From: Thiopseudomonas acetoxidans
Lineage (GTDB): Bacteria; Pseudomonadota; Gammaproteobacteria; Pseudomonadales; Pseudomonadaceae
NCBI RefSeq assembly: GCF_030362935.1
Contig: NZ_JAUCDY010000010.1
Coordinates: 1-64,000 of the forward strand
Direction of reading: 5' to 3'
Length of the DNA stretch: 64,000 nucleotides
The notes beneath the pieces are model-generated. The model worked only from the letters and a program-made list of their open reading frames with translations, ran no database searches and had not been told where the DNA came from. Positions 34,713 to 43,794 of the stretch are shown one piece after another. How positions within the stretch are numbered: position 1 is the first letter of the stretch; each line of letters opens with the position of its first letter. The position numbers and the translations under genes are program-made.

Positions 34713-34820
34713 TTAGTTAATGTCCACAACCTAGCCTTTAGGTTTAGTTGACTAGTGTGAGCTGTTATTTTGCGTATACTCCCACCTTAAAACAATAATT
34801 AATTTAGGACGGGTAGTGCA

Positions 34821-35258
34821 ATGTACGAGCAGCACCGTTTTGGCGTGCAGTTGATGCACTTGTCGAGAGCTTGGCGAGCCGAGCTGGATCGTCGGTTGGC
34901 AGATAAAGGGCTCTCACAAGCGCGATGGCTGGTATTACTTCATTTGGGGCGTTTCCAAACAGCTCCTACTCAGCGCGAGCTGGCAGAGCGTATAGGCATT
35001 GAAAGCCCGACTCTGGCGCGAACCTTGGATGCTCTGGAAAGCAAGCGACTGATTCAGCGTCAGCCCTGTCCAGTAGACAGAAGGGTAAATAAAGTCTTGT
35101 TAACTGAAGAAGCGATGGAGCTAGTGAGTTCAATTGAATCTATTGCTCAGCAGCTTAGGCAAGAAGTGTTTTCTGATATTAGTGACGACGAAATTCAGCA
35201 GTGCCAGCGCTTGCATTTGCGTATGTTGAAGAACTTAGAAGCCATAGTAAGTCACTAA
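34821..35258 (+). CDS. MarR/SlyA-family transcriptional regulator
   Basis: The 145-residue protein has the winged-helix DNA-binding domain of MarR proteins (about 30-100): LSQARWLVLLHLGRF, TQRELAERIGIESPTLARTLDALESKRLIQRQ and the wing DRRVNKVLLTEEA. N- and C-terminal helices should form the dimer. It resembles SlyA and HpcR-like members most. There is no obvious target operon: the neighbour upstream is a DUF6746 protein and the next genes converge on it with 18 bases between. Ligand and regulon are unknown. Confidence 0.9.
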   Translation: MYEQHRFGVQLMHLSRAWRAELDRRLADKGLSQARWLVLLHLGRFQTAPTQRELAERIGIESPTLARTLDALESKRLIQRQPCPVDRRVNKVLLTEEAMELVSSIESIAQQLRQEVFSDISDDEIQQCQRLHLRMLKNLEAIVSH

Positions 35259-35276
35259 GCATAGCGCTAAGATTAC

Positions 35277-35582
35277 TTAACGACTGCTAGATATTTTAAT
35301 TAATGCGCCACCTTCAAAACGAAGATAGTGGTACATACCGCTGCGCGGGCCATAAACCCACTCTTCGACTTTTACTTCCTGTACATGATGGTAAGCGTTG
35401 ACGACTTCTTTGTAGCCAAGAAAGCTTTGCTCGCTAGGTTGACCACATTTATTAAGCACGCTGTGTTGGTTTTCGCCTAGGCTAATAAGGTGAGAGTTGC
35501 AGCGCATGGTTGAAGCGGCCCACAGGCTTTGGCTAAGAGTGCTGAGCAATAGGGCGCTGATAAACAGAAAAGAGCGAAACAT
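35277..35582 (-). CDS. Secreted DUF2845 protein, second copy
   Basis: The 101-residue protein has a signal peptide (MFRSFLFISALLLSTLSQSLWA) and a DUF2845 domain: MRCNSHLISLGENQHSVLNKCGQPS and EEWVYGPRSGMYHYLRFEGGALIKI. Two cysteines (in MRCN and NKCG) may form a disulfide. It is a paralogue of the gene just upstream, whose stop lies one base before this ATG, so translation is coupled. A TTG eight codons earlier is less likely. The function of DUF2845 is unknown. Confidence 0.85.
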   Translation of the reverse strand: MFRSFLFISALLLSTLSQSLWAASTMRCNSHLISLGENQHSVLNKCGQPSEQSFLGYKEVVNAYHHVQEVKVEEWVYGPRSGMYHYLRFEGGALIKISSSR

Positions 35583-35583
35583 G

Positions 35584-35877
35584 TTAAGGCACTCGGCTAG
35601 ATTCAATCTTAATTAAGCGGTTGCCTTCAAGCCGCAGTATGTATTGCATGCCGTTATTGGGTCCGTACACCCATTCTTCAATACGCAGTTCGGTGCGTTG
35701 TGAGGTGCCTAGGGTGTAGCCAACCACCTCTTTGTAACTAGGCTGGCCGCATTTACGAATGATTTCAAAGCCGCGATTACCTACGCTAATAAGTTCTGTG
35801 CCGCAGCGCATGGTTTGTGCCTGTGCGATGTTGGTAAGCAAGCCGGTAAACAATATGAGGCAGAGCGTTTTTTTCAT
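35584..35877 (-). CDS. Secreted DUF2845 protein, first copy
   Basis: The 97-residue protein has a signal peptide (LCLILFTGLLTNIAQA) and DUF2845 blocks QTMRCGTELISVGNRGFEIIRK, CGQPSYKEVVGY and EEWVYGPNNGMQYILRLEGN. The pattern of a cysteine pair and the EEWVYGP signature is shared with the next gene, so the two come from a tandem duplication. Its start overlaps the end of the large DUF748 gene by four bases, tying both copies to that gene as one operon. Presumably periplasmic. Confidence 0.87.
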   Translation of the reverse strand: MKKTLCLILFTGLLTNIAQAQTMRCGTELISVGNRGFEIIRKCGQPSYKEVVGYTLGTSQRTELRIEEWVYGPNNGMQYILRLEGNRLIKIESSRVP

Positions 35878-38792
35878 AAGGCATCCAAGTGTAATAGGCT
35901 GTTAATACCGTGTTCATCATTAATAGCCTGCTCGTTGACATCCACCAGAAACAGCCGCTGCGGTTCGATTTGACCTTGCTCAACCAGATATTGGCGGATA
36001 GTTCGTGCTCTTTTTTGCGCTAAAGTGCGCAATAACAGGGTGCTGTTGGCATGGTGTTTTAGCCATAAGTCCTGCATGATTTCCAGCCTTTCTGCTTTGT
36101 TTCGTGGCAACTCGTTTGCCAGTTTGGCAGGTTCAGGGAGCTCGTTGTAGAGTTGCTCTAGCAGCTGAAGCTGTTGTTTTTCAGGAACTTCAAGCTCCTC
36201 CACCGACTCAACTATTTTTTTGCCGCGTTTTTGTAGTTCGCTGTACCACAGCTCCTGCAGCCGATAGTGCAAATACTGTTGTGCGACGACTAAACCATCA
36301 AAGGCTGCCGAGCTGGTACCTTCAATATTAAGCTTAAGTTGCGGGCGTTGTTTTAATGCCTGCGCCAAGCTGTGCAGGGCTTGCGCACTGGTTTGGCTGA
36401 GGCTGTCTTGACCAGCCGAATAGCTGACTTGGCTTAAGTCTTGTTTGTTATTGGCTAAATTACCTAACAGTTTGAAGGGAGCAGATACAGCACGTGTGAT
36501 CAGGTTTCGCAGTGTCTGCCACACAATGGGGACTACGCTAAACTCGGGGTCGTTAAGATCGCCTTTAACCGGCAGTTTAATTTCAATATTGCCCTTGGTG
36601 TCTTTCAGCAAGGCGATAGCTAAGCGCAGAGGTAATTTAACGGCATCCGGACTATCAACTGTGTCGCCGAGTTGTAGTTGTTCCAGTAAAACGCTATTGC
36701 TAGCATTGAGTTTACCTTGGTCAATTTGGTAATGCAGCGCGAGGTTAAGTCGCCCTTTTTGAATGCGGTAACCTGCGAATTTACCGGAATAGGGCGTGAG
36801 TGTGGTGAGTTCAACCTGCTTGAAATTAACGTCCAGATCCAGGGTGCGCAGGGGATCGAAAGGTGTGAGTGAGCCCTTAATTTTGACTGGGGCATAGCGG
36901 TCGACCGAACCCGTAATTTCAACCGGAGTTGTCTTGTCTTGTTGGTTATCCAAACTGCCGATGCGGCCATTTAAGTCCTGAATGGCGGTGGCAAAATGTG
37001 GCTTGAGACTGAAATCGGCAAAGTGTGCTGAGCCGTCCTGAATGGTAATTTCGCCGAGATGAAACGCAAAGTTATTAGCAGCCTGGGGCGTTGGTGTTGG
37101 TGAAATATTGGGGCTTGGCTGCTCGACCAACACCTTGCTGATATTGGTCTGCAGTTGCTCGTCAATGACCACGCGTGCGTAAGGCTGTTTGGCGGTAATA
37201 AGACCAATGTTGAGCTGAGTATGCTCGCCTTGTGTGACGGCAATATCGTGCAAATTAAGGCTGTGCCATTTGAGTAAGTCGCGGCGCTGGTCGGTATCGC
37301 GGATATGCAGTTGATTAATAGCCAGCTCACCCTTAGCAGTAGCCAGCAAGGGGCTTAACTGTTGCAGTTCAGCTTCTAATTGACTGTTGAGTAACGCACT
37401 AAGAAGCTCTACTTTTGCATACGGAGTTATCCAAGCCTGAGCCGGGCGCAAATCAAGATTGCTAGTTTTGAGCTTTAATGTGCTTTTAAAGCTTTGTGGT
37501 TTAATTTGCGCTTGCAGCGCTAATTGACCATCCTCTCCGATTTGGCTGTTTACAGTCAGGTTGACCGGCTTATCAGTGCGGCTATCAAAGTCATTCAGCG
37601 TAATATTTAACTGTTTCAGCTCGATTGCCACCGGGTCGGCTTGGCTGTTATCGGTAAAGTCAACGGCGTAATTTTCAAGCTGTGCGTTGTCGAGCTTAAT
37701 CTGCCAAGGCAGCTGCGCTAATGCGTTATTGAGTTGAACGGATGCGGCTTCGTTGTTCTGTGGGGTTTGTTGAGTCGCTGCAGCTGGGTTATCAGGCGCA
37801 AAGGCTTGCAGCCAATTCAGCTGGCCGTGCTCGTTTATTTTTACCCAGCTGGACAGGTTTTGGCTGCGGATTTTACCGATGCGCACGCTTTGCTTTTGCA
37901 AGTCGAGCGCAGTGTCATGGACGGAAAAGCGCTCAAGCTTTACCAATGTTTTTTTCTGACTGCTTAAACCCAGCTGTTGTATTGCAATGGCTGAGTTTGT
38001 CGTAAGTAGCTGCCATTCGGGTTGCGCCTCTACTACGTAATCACTGCTAAACGAGAGCAAGCCGCCATCCAAATGCAGCTGAGTTTGTTCTGCCGCATAG
38101 GGCCACCAGCTGCTTAAAGCGATATTTTCTATTTCTAAATGACCGCTTGAGCGCAGTGGCTGAAGCGAAACGTCGCCTTGCCAGGCGAGTTGAGTGCCAT
38201 CGTTAGCTTGCAGCTTTAATTGTAGTTGGCCTTGTTCGTCGGGCGCGGTATTCAGGTTTTCTAATTGCAGGTTAAGCTCGTTAAACTCAACTGCTACCGG
38301 CTGGCGCGGACGCTGGTCACTAAACTTAAGCTGACCTTGTTCAATACTTATATGGTCAACCTGCACAATGATAGGCTCTGTGGTGCTGGCTTCTGGCTTA
38401 GCCGTTTCGTCGGCGGTTGGCAAGACCAGCAGTTGCGCCAGATTTACTTCGTTTTGTTTATTAATGTCTAGCCAAGCTTGCGGGCTGACTAGGTTGACGA
38501 ACTTAACATGCACGCGACTGCGCCACAGGCTGTCCCATGCTAGCTGTGTGTTGAGCTGTTCAAATGCAACAGTGGTTTGCTCTTGACCAATATGTAACTG
38601 CCAGAGCTGCAAGTGCAGGTTGAAAGGATTAAATTCCAAGCGGTGCAGTTGGGCAGGTTGGTTGCTGTATTCAGAGAGCTTTTGGTTGATCACCGAGAGC
38701 GCCAGGCTAGGGATAAGTAAAAAACCTAACCAGCTATAGAGTGCTACAGCACAGCTAAGACCAATGAAAAGGCGTTTTAGGTTTTTTGACAT
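35874..38792 (-). CDS. Large DUF748 AsmA-like envelope protein
   Basis: The 972-residue protein has one N-terminal membrane anchor (about 8-30) and a long periplasmic part. DUF748 belongs to the AsmA/TamB/YhdP-like group thought to carry lipids between membranes. Repeated strands such as NQLHIRDTDQRRDLLKWHSL and KGSLTPFDPLRTLDLDVNFK fit. The last ~200 residues look like an OmpA-like fold (YSAGQDSLSQTSAQALHSL, LKLNIEGTSS, KRARTIRQYLVEQGQIEPQR). ATG at 38792 is preferred over a start seven codons earlier. It is coupled to the two DUF2845 genes. Confidence 0.85.
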   Translation of the reverse strand: MSKNLKRLFIGLSCAVALYSWLGFLLIPSLALSVINQKLSEYSNQPAQLHRLEFNPFNLHLQLWQLHIGQEQTTVAFEQLNTQLAWDSLWRSRVHVKFVNLVSPQAWLDINKQNEVNLAQLLVLPTADETAKPEASTTEPIIVQVDHISIEQGQLKFSDQRPRQPVAVEFNELNLQLENLNTAPDEQGQLQLKLQANDGTQLAWQGDVSLQPLRSSGHLEIENIALSSWWPYAAEQTQLHLDGGLLSFSSDYVVEAQPEWQLLTTNSAIAIQQLGLSSQKKTLVKLERFSVHDTALDLQKQSVRIGKIRSQNLSSWVKINEHGQLNWLQAFAPDNPAAATQQTPQNNEAASVQLNNALAQLPWQIKLDNAQLENYAVDFTDNSQADPVAIELKQLNITLNDFDSRTDKPVNLTVNSQIGEDGQLALQAQIKPQSFKSTLKLKTSNLDLRPAQAWITPYAKVELLSALLNSQLEAELQQLSPLLATAKGELAINQLHIRDTDQRRDLLKWHSLNLHDIAVTQGEHTQLNIGLITAKQPYARVVIDEQLQTNISKVLVEQPSPNISPTPTPQAANNFAFHLGEITIQDGSAHFADFSLKPHFATAIQDLNGRIGSLDNQQDKTTPVEITGSVDRYAPVKIKGSLTPFDPLRTLDLDVNFKQVELTTLTPYSGKFAGYRIQKGRLNLALHYQIDQGKLNASNSVLLEQLQLGDTVDSPDAVKLPLRLAIALLKDTKGNIEIKLPVKGDLNDPEFSVVPIVWQTLRNLITRAVSAPFKLLGNLANNKQDLSQVSYSAGQDSLSQTSAQALHSLAQALKQRPQLKLNIEGTSSAAFDGLVVAQQYLHYRLQELWYSELQKRGKKIVESVEELEVPEKQQLQLLEQLYNELPEPAKLANELPRNKAERLEIMQDLWLKHHANSTLLLRTLAQKRARTIRQYLVEQGQIEPQRLFLVDVNEQAINDEHGINSLLHLDAL

Positions 38793-38854
38793 GTACGGTT
38801 CCGTTTTAAACACGCTGAGCCTAAAAATAGCTGTAGGCTCAGCCGGGCAAGTAA

Positions 38855-40033
38855 TTAGCGTTCAATGGCTAGGGCGACACCTTGGCCGCCGCCGATGCAT
38901 AGGGTGGCTAAGCCTTTATGCACATCACGACGCTGCATTTCATGCACCAAGGATACCAAAATGCGGCAGCCGGAGGCACCGATTGGATGACCTAATGCGA
39001 TAGCACCCCCATTGACGTTGACCTTATCTGTATCCCAGCCCATGTCTTGATTCACCGCCATGGCTTGCGCGGCAAAGGCTTCGTTGGCTTCGATAAGGTC
39101 GAGTTCGCTGTGTTGCCAGCCCGCTTTGTTGAGGCATTTTTGACTGGCAGGAATTGGGCCAGTGCCCATAATACTAGGCTCAACCCCAGCACAGGCGTAG
39201 GCAGCAATGCGCGCCATGACAGGTAGGTTTAATGCCTCGGCTTGCTCGGCGCTCATTAGTAATACCGCAGCAGCGCCATCGTTTAGTGTAGATGAGTTTC
39301 CTGCAGTGACGCTGCCGCCTTCTTTAAACGCTGGACGTAGTTTGCTTAGGCTAGCCGGTGAGCTGCTGGGTCGCGGTTGTTCATCTTGGCTGAACAGCAG
39401 GGATTCGGCTTTGCCTTGCGCTATGGGGACTGGGGTGATTTCACTGGCAAAGCGATTCTCGGCTAAAGCTGCAGCGGCTTTGGCTTGGGAGTGGGCGGCA
39501 AATTCGTCCAGTTGTGTGCGACTAAAACCGTACCTGTCGACGATGTTCTCCGCGGTAATGCCCATGTGATAGTCATTAAAAGCATCCCACAAGCCGTCTT
39601 CAATCATGCTGTCGAGCATCTGCGCGTGGCCCATGCGTAATCCCGTGCGTGCTTTAGGCAGCACATAGGGCGCAAGGCTCATGTTTTCCTGCCCGCCGGC
39701 AATCACTACTTGAGCATCACCGCAGCGAATGGCTTGCGCGGCTAGGTGCACAGCTTTTAAGCCCGAGCCGCAGACTTTGTTTAGAGTTAGCGCAGGGACG
39801 GATACCGGCAGTCCTGCCTTGAGTGCCGCTTGGCGTGCGGGGTTTTGTCCACTGCCGGCAGTTAACACTTGCCCCATAATCACTTCATCAACCAGCTCGG
39901 GTTTGATTTGCGTGCTTTCCACTAGAGTGCGAATCACACAAGCGCCCAACTCATCAGCGGGTATTTTAGCTAAGCTGCCTTGAAAACTACCTACGGGAGT
40001 GCGAGTGGCGGCCACGATAACGACTTCATGCAT
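38855..40033 (-). CDS. Acetyl-CoA C-acetyltransferase (thiolase)
   Basis: The 392-residue protein is a biosynthetic-type thiolase, condensing two acetyl-CoA or cleaving acetoacetyl-CoA. The nucleophile is near residue 88 in LNKVCGSGLKAV, with the late NVNGGAIALGHPIGASG histidine and the second cysteine in LATLCIGGGQGVA. It stands alone without phaB, phaC or ato genes, so the pathway could be acetoacetate degradation, ketone or amino acid breakdown, or polyhydroxybutyrate synthesis. Names atoB or phaA are possible and cannot be separated here. Confidence 0.92.
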   Translation of the reverse strand: MHEVVIVAATRTPVGSFQGSLAKIPADELGACVIRTLVESTQIKPELVDEVIMGQVLTAGSGQNPARQAALKAGLPVSVPALTLNKVCGSGLKAVHLAAQAIRCGDAQVVIAGGQENMSLAPYVLPKARTGLRMGHAQMLDSMIEDGLWDAFNDYHMGITAENIVDRYGFSRTQLDEFAAHSQAKAAAALAENRFASEITPVPIAQGKAESLLFSQDEQPRPSSSPASLSKLRPAFKEGGSVTAGNSSTLNDGAAAVLLMSAEQAEALNLPVMARIAAYACAGVEPSIMGTGPIPASQKCLNKAGWQHSELDLIEANEAFAAQAMAVNQDMGWDTDKVNVNGGAIALGHPIGASGCRILVSLVHEMQRRDVHKGLATLCIGGGQGVALAIER

Positions 40034-40257
40034 GAGGTGTACCTCTTATTATTGTGCGTAGAAATGACTGAAAAGGCGTCAGCACTTTGATTCTGCCACA
40101 GCTAGTTAGCGATTAAGCAGACAGAGTGAAATAAATTTATAACTAACTTGTTTGTCTTTCATGTGCCATGTGCTGACAAATCGGGTAGAATTCATCTTCA
40201 ATTTTATTTGTGCACCAGTGGTACAAACGACTGCCCTGTGATTCATTGAGGACCGCT

Positions 40258-41511
40258 ATGTTTAGCCGTAAAGTAACTATTGCCCAATTTGACCCAGAAC
40301 TTTTTGATGCCATGGAGAAAGAAGCCCAGCGTCAAGAAGAGCATATTGAGCTGATTGCTTCTGAAAATTACACCAGCCCAGCGGTGATGGAAGCGCAGGG
40401 TTCTGTGTTAACCAACAAATATGCCGAAGGCTATCCCGGCAAGCGCTACTACGGTGGCTGCGAGTACGTGGATATCGTTGAGCAGATGGCTGTGGATCGC
40501 GCTAAAGAGTTGTTTGGCGCAGACTATGCTAACGTGCAGCCACACGCCGGATCACAAGCAAACGCAGCAGTGTACTTGGCGCTTTTGCAAGGTGGCGATA
40601 CTATCCTGGGTATGAGCTTGGCGCACGGTGGTCACTTAACCCACGGTGCGAGCGTGAGCTCCTCCGGCAAGCTGTATAACGCCATTCAGTACGGAATCAA
40701 TGAGCAAGGTCTGATTGATTACGACGAGGTTGAACGTTTAGCGGTAGAACACAAGCCAAAAATGATTGTGGCTGGTTTCTCGGCGTATTCACAGGTGCTG
40801 GATTTCCCTCGCTTCCGTGAAATCGCTGACAAAGTGGGTGCTTATCTGTTTGTTGATATGGCGCACGTAGCGGGCTTGATTGCTGCAGGCATTTACCCGA
40901 ACCCAGTACCTTATGCGGATGTGGTCACCACCACTACGCACAAAACTCTGCGTGGCCCACGTGGTGGTTTGATTTTGGCGCGTGCCAACGAAGAAATCGA
41001 AAAGAAGCTTAACTCGGCGGTATTTCCTGGTACCCAGGGCGGCCCTTTGGAGCACGTGATTGCCGGTAAAGCGATCTGCTTTAAAGAAGCACTGCAGCCA
41101 GAATTTAAAACCTACCAGACACAAGTGCTGAAAAACGCGCAGACAATGGCGCAGGTATTTATCGAACGCGGCTATGATGTGGTGTCAGGTGGTACTTACA
41201 ACCACTTGTTCCTTGTCTCGCTCATTAAGCAAAACATCACCGGTAAAGATGCGGATGCTGCCTTAGGTCGTGCGTTTATTACCGTGAACAAAAACTCCGT
41301 ACCCAATGACCCACGCTCGCCCTTTGTTACCTCCGGTTTGCGCATTGGTACACCAGCAGTGACCACCCGTGGCTTCAAAGAAGCTGAGTGCGGTGAATTA
41401 GCCGGCTGGATTTGCGATATCCTCGATAACATGGATGATGAGTCTGTCATCGATGCGGTACGCGAAAAAGTTAAAGCGGTCTGTGCTAAGCACCCTGTGT
41501 ATGTGGACTAA
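40258..41511 (+). CDS. glyA: Serine hydroxymethyltransferase
   Basis: GlyA converts serine and tetrahydrofolate to glycine and methylene-tetrahydrofolate, the main one-carbon source. The 417-residue length is standard. The PLP lysine is in VTTTTHKTLRGPRGG, preceded by VDMAHVAGLIAAG; the N terminus LIASENYTSPAVMEAQGS is diagnostic. ATG at 40258 follows GAGGA and gives the normal start, rejecting a 16-residue extension. It is monocistronic with a good terminator. No riboswitch is seen upstream. Confidence 0.97.
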   Translation: MFSRKVTIAQFDPELFDAMEKEAQRQEEHIELIASENYTSPAVMEAQGSVLTNKYAEGYPGKRYYGGCEYVDIVEQMAVDRAKELFGADYANVQPHAGSQANAAVYLALLQGGDTILGMSLAHGGHLTHGASVSSSGKLYNAIQYGINEQGLIDYDEVERLAVEHKPKMIVAGFSAYSQVLDFPRFREIADKVGAYLFVDMAHVAGLIAAGIYPNPVPYADVVTTTTHKTLRGPRGGLILARANEEIEKKLNSAVFPGTQGGPLEHVIAGKAICFKEALQPEFKTYQTQVLKNAQTMAQVFIERGYDVVSGGTYNHLFLVSLIKQNITGKDADAALGRAFITVNKNSVPNDPRSPFVTSGLRIGTPAVTTRGFKEAECGELAGWICDILDNMDDESVIDAVREKVKAVCAKHPVYVD

Positions 41512-41530
41512 GCCTAGTCGCTAAGACAAT

Positions 41531-41562
41531 AAAAAGCCCGGTTATTTAAGCCGGGTTTTTTT
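41531..41562 (+). terminator. Rho-independent terminator after glyA
   Basis: AAAAAGCCCGG-ttatttaa-GCCGGGTTTTTTT. The stem is CCCGG/CCGGG extended by A-T pairs. The inserted element begins at once after it. Confidence 0.92.
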
Positions 41563-41852
41563 AGGAGCCTCTGAATAACTACCTGCGTAGCTACCACCGC
41601 GTTAAAAACGTACTCACAATCTTTAGATTGAACGTGCTTTAGCACGGCCCCAAAGGGGGGAGCGAAGCGAATAAAATGCTCATTTACTCGGGGTTAACTG
41701 GCTCTTCGCATTTAAGGGTGTAGGAAAAATCTGGCCAGCTGGAAAAAATGTCGGGGAACTTAGAAAATGTAAGCTCCTACAAGAGCTGTGCCAAGCCACC
41801 GGCTGCGTGCAAACCGCTTTGCTTTACTGTGAGACTGTGGGATTGTGGGATT

Positions 41853-41876
41853 GTGGGAGCGCATCTTATGCGCGAT
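41853..41876 (+). repeat. REP sequence in element A
   Basis: GTGGGAGCGCATCTTATGCG and following bases, with the GCGCA/TGCGC hairpin, is of the Pseudomonas REP type. Copies occur at the same place in elements B and C. Confidence 0.75.
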
Positions 41877-41947
41877 GAGCTCATGCAGGTCGGGCTTCAG
41901 CCCGACACGTCAGCCTAAAGGCATGATCTACATGGACAACCACCAAT

Positions 41948-42316
41948 AAAAAACAACTGTTCCAGCTGTTTGCAGATGAGCATCACCTTGAAGTGGATTG
42001 CACCTAGAACATGCACCAACGGGTGGTCTGCGCCTATAACGAGCCGGATCGAAAGCGTGGTAAAAAACTCATGCAAGAGCTCATAAATATCATTACAGCC
42101 AGCCACTTGCCCAAAGCACTCACCGAGGTAAAGGCCTTGGGGAAAACGCTGAAAAAATACGCGGATAGTATCCATACCTACTTCGACCGACCAGGAACCA
42201 GCAACGGACGACTTGAGCACTTGCGTGGCACGGCTCTGGGCTTTAGAAATTTAGCCTACTATATCGCTAGGTGCTTGCTGAAGTCAGGAGGGTTTAGAAA
42301 TCAGCTACACCCTTAA
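41948..42316 (+). pseudogene. ISL3 transposase remnant A
   Basis: In frame one reads KQLFQLFADEHHLEVDCT, a TAG stop, then MHQRVVCAYNEPDRKRGKKL and an end with GRLEHLRGTALGFRNLAYYIARC and FRNQLHP. The last block is the typical C terminus of ISL3 transposases. Only about a quarter of the usual ~430 residues remain and the catalytic aspartates are missing, so it cannot be active. Element C keeps the same segment. Confidence 0.75.
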
Positions 42317-42480
42317 ATGCGAAGGGCCTGGAAACTGCGCTTTTTCGCACGTTTTGACTCGCTAGCGCTCGCCCTTCGGGTTGTTACTCCCGCTGGTCGT
42401 TGCGCCTTGTGTTAGCGTCCTCGGTAACGTTATTCAGAGGTTCCTTTATTCAGAGTTTGCTTAAAAAACGAAAGTAAAGT

Positions 42481-43761
42481 TTAGCTGAGTAACTCCACGC
42501 TATTATAAAACGCGGTCATTACTTTAGTGAGATGAACCACGTCCTGAGTGCCAGCCAGTTCTCGAATGGAGTGCATGGCAAAGGTGGCGGCACCGATATC
42601 AATGGTGTTGATGCCTAGCTTGCTGGCGGTAATTGGACCAATGGTCGAGCCGCAGCCCATGTCACTGCGGGTAACAAAGCTTTGTACTGGCACGTTGTGT
42701 TGTTGGCATAGGTGGCGGAAAAACGCTGCCGTTTCACTGTTAGTGGCGTAACGCTGATTGCTGTTGACCTTAATCACCGGGCCTTGGTTAAGCAGCGGGC
42801 CGTGATTGCTGTCGTGTTTGTCAGCATAATTGGGGTGAATGCCATGAGCGTTATCCGCCGACACCAGTAAGGAGCGCTGAATACAGCGGTTAAAGTCTTC
42901 CTCGTTGGGTAGGATGCGGCGCAACACTTGTTTAAGGAAGGGGCCATCGGCGCCACAGGCCGAGCTAGAGCCGATTTCTTCATGGTCAGTACAAACCAGC
43001 ACGCTAGCCTGTTGCCCGTCGGCAGAAAGCAAGGCGTCTAGGCCAACAAAGCAAGACAGCAGGTTGTCGAGCCGGGCGCTGGCGATAAAGTCTTGCTGTA
43101 AACCAATGTGCGCTGGCGCTTGGGTGTCATAAAAGCTGAGCTCATAATCCAATACTTGTATGTTTTGCAAACCGTGCTCATGGTGCAGCTGCACAGCAAG
43201 CAGGGCTCGGAAATCTTTTTCTTCTTGACCGGAAAGTTGGGTTAATACCGGCGGCAATTCTTTTTGCGCGTTCACTTCCCAGCCTTTATTGGCTTCACGG
43301 TTGAGGTGAATGGCTAGGCTTGGAATAACAGCGATTGGGGTTTTGAAATCAATCAGGCGGCTCTGCAACTGTCCATCTTGGATAAAAGTAACACGGCCGG
43401 CTAAGGACAGATCCCGATCAAACCAAGGCAGTAATAACACTCCACCATACACTTCCACGCCCAACTGCCAATAACCTTGGCTGTTAATTTCCGGCTGGGG
43501 TTTAACCTTCAAGCATGGGCTGTCAGTGTGCGCACCAATCACGCGCAGACCTTGTTCGGTGAGCGGTCGTTGACCTAAACGCAAAGCAATAATGGAGGAG
43601 TCGTTACGGCGGACAAAATACTGTCCGGCAGGCTCAAGCTGCCACGGCTCACGCTCATTAAGTTCAGTAAAACCTGCGGTAGTTAGCGTGCTGGCAAGGC
43701 TTTGTGTGGCGTGAAAGGGTGTTGGGGACTGGGTTAGAAACTCAAATAAAGCGGAGTGCAT
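42481..43761 (-). CDS. apeB: M18-family aminopeptidase
   Basis: The 426-residue protein belongs to zinc-dependent aspartyl-type aminopeptidases (peptidase M18) of the cytoplasm. Metal and active-site blocks are GAHTDSPCLKVKP, ASARLDNLLSCFVGLDALL, VCTDHEEIGSSSACGA, DNAHGIHPNYADKHD and TRSDMGCGSTIGPI with the late TFAMHSIRE histidine. Length fits ApeB of Pseudomonas. It stands next to the mobile element island on its 3' side, and the META lipoprotein gene lies upstream in the same direction. Confidence 0.94.
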   Translation of the reverse strand: MHSALFEFLTQSPTPFHATQSLASTLTTAGFTELNEREPWQLEPAGQYFVRRNDSSIIALRLGQRPLTEQGLRVIGAHTDSPCLKVKPQPEINSQGYWQLGVEVYGGVLLLPWFDRDLSLAGRVTFIQDGQLQSRLIDFKTPIAVIPSLAIHLNREANKGWEVNAQKELPPVLTQLSGQEEKDFRALLAVQLHHEHGLQNIQVLDYELSFYDTQAPAHIGLQQDFIASARLDNLLSCFVGLDALLSADGQQASVLVCTDHEEIGSSSACGADGPFLKQVLRRILPNEEDFNRCIQRSLLVSADNAHGIHPNYADKHDSNHGPLLNQGPVIKVNSNQRYATNSETAAFFRHLCQQHNVPVQSFVTRSDMGCGSTIGPITASKLGINTIDIGAATFAMHSIRELAGTQDVVHLTKVMTAFYNSVELLS

Positions 43762-43794
43762 GATTGTTCCTGTGGGATTACTTGGGTAATGGAA

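Larger units (their letters stand above)
41700..42328. mobile_element. ISL3-derived element A, internally deleted
   Basis: Ends GGCTCTTCGCATTTAAGGG (from 41700) and its complement ending GCGAAGGGCC (42328) are ISL3-type terminal repeats. The 629-base body keeps only the end of a transposase gene in its right half; the left half holds a REP (41853-41876) and a second hairpin (GTCGGGCT-tc-AGCCCGAC, 41889-41906). The flanking 8-mers GGTTAACT and TGGAAACT match at five of eight positions. It lies inside the other short element, so it came second. Confidence 0.82.
41564..42443. mobile_element. Short inverted-repeat element, copy 1, interrupted
   Basis: Ends are GGAGCCTCTGAATAAC (41564-41579) and GTTATTCAGAGGTTCC (42428-42443), nearly perfect inverted repeats. 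The left flank is TTA and the right TTTA. Sequence at 41580-41699 and 42329-42427 matches copy 2 (53617-53871), and an ISL3-derived element sits between the halves. The halves are rich in small hairpins (CAATC-TTTA-GATTG, GTGCTTTAGCAC). No transposase is encoded. A TNA-like target suggests a non-autonomous IS5-type element, as inference only. Confidence 0.75.

Noticed and set aside
40034..40257. Glycine riboswitch or PurR site before glyA
   Set aside because: No tandem glycine aptamer features and no ACGCAAACGTTTGCGT-like palindrome were seen.
41700..42328. Perfect 8-bp target duplication for element A
   Set aside because: GGTTAACT and TGGAAACT agree at only five positions. Descent from a true duplication is possible but not shown, unlike element B.
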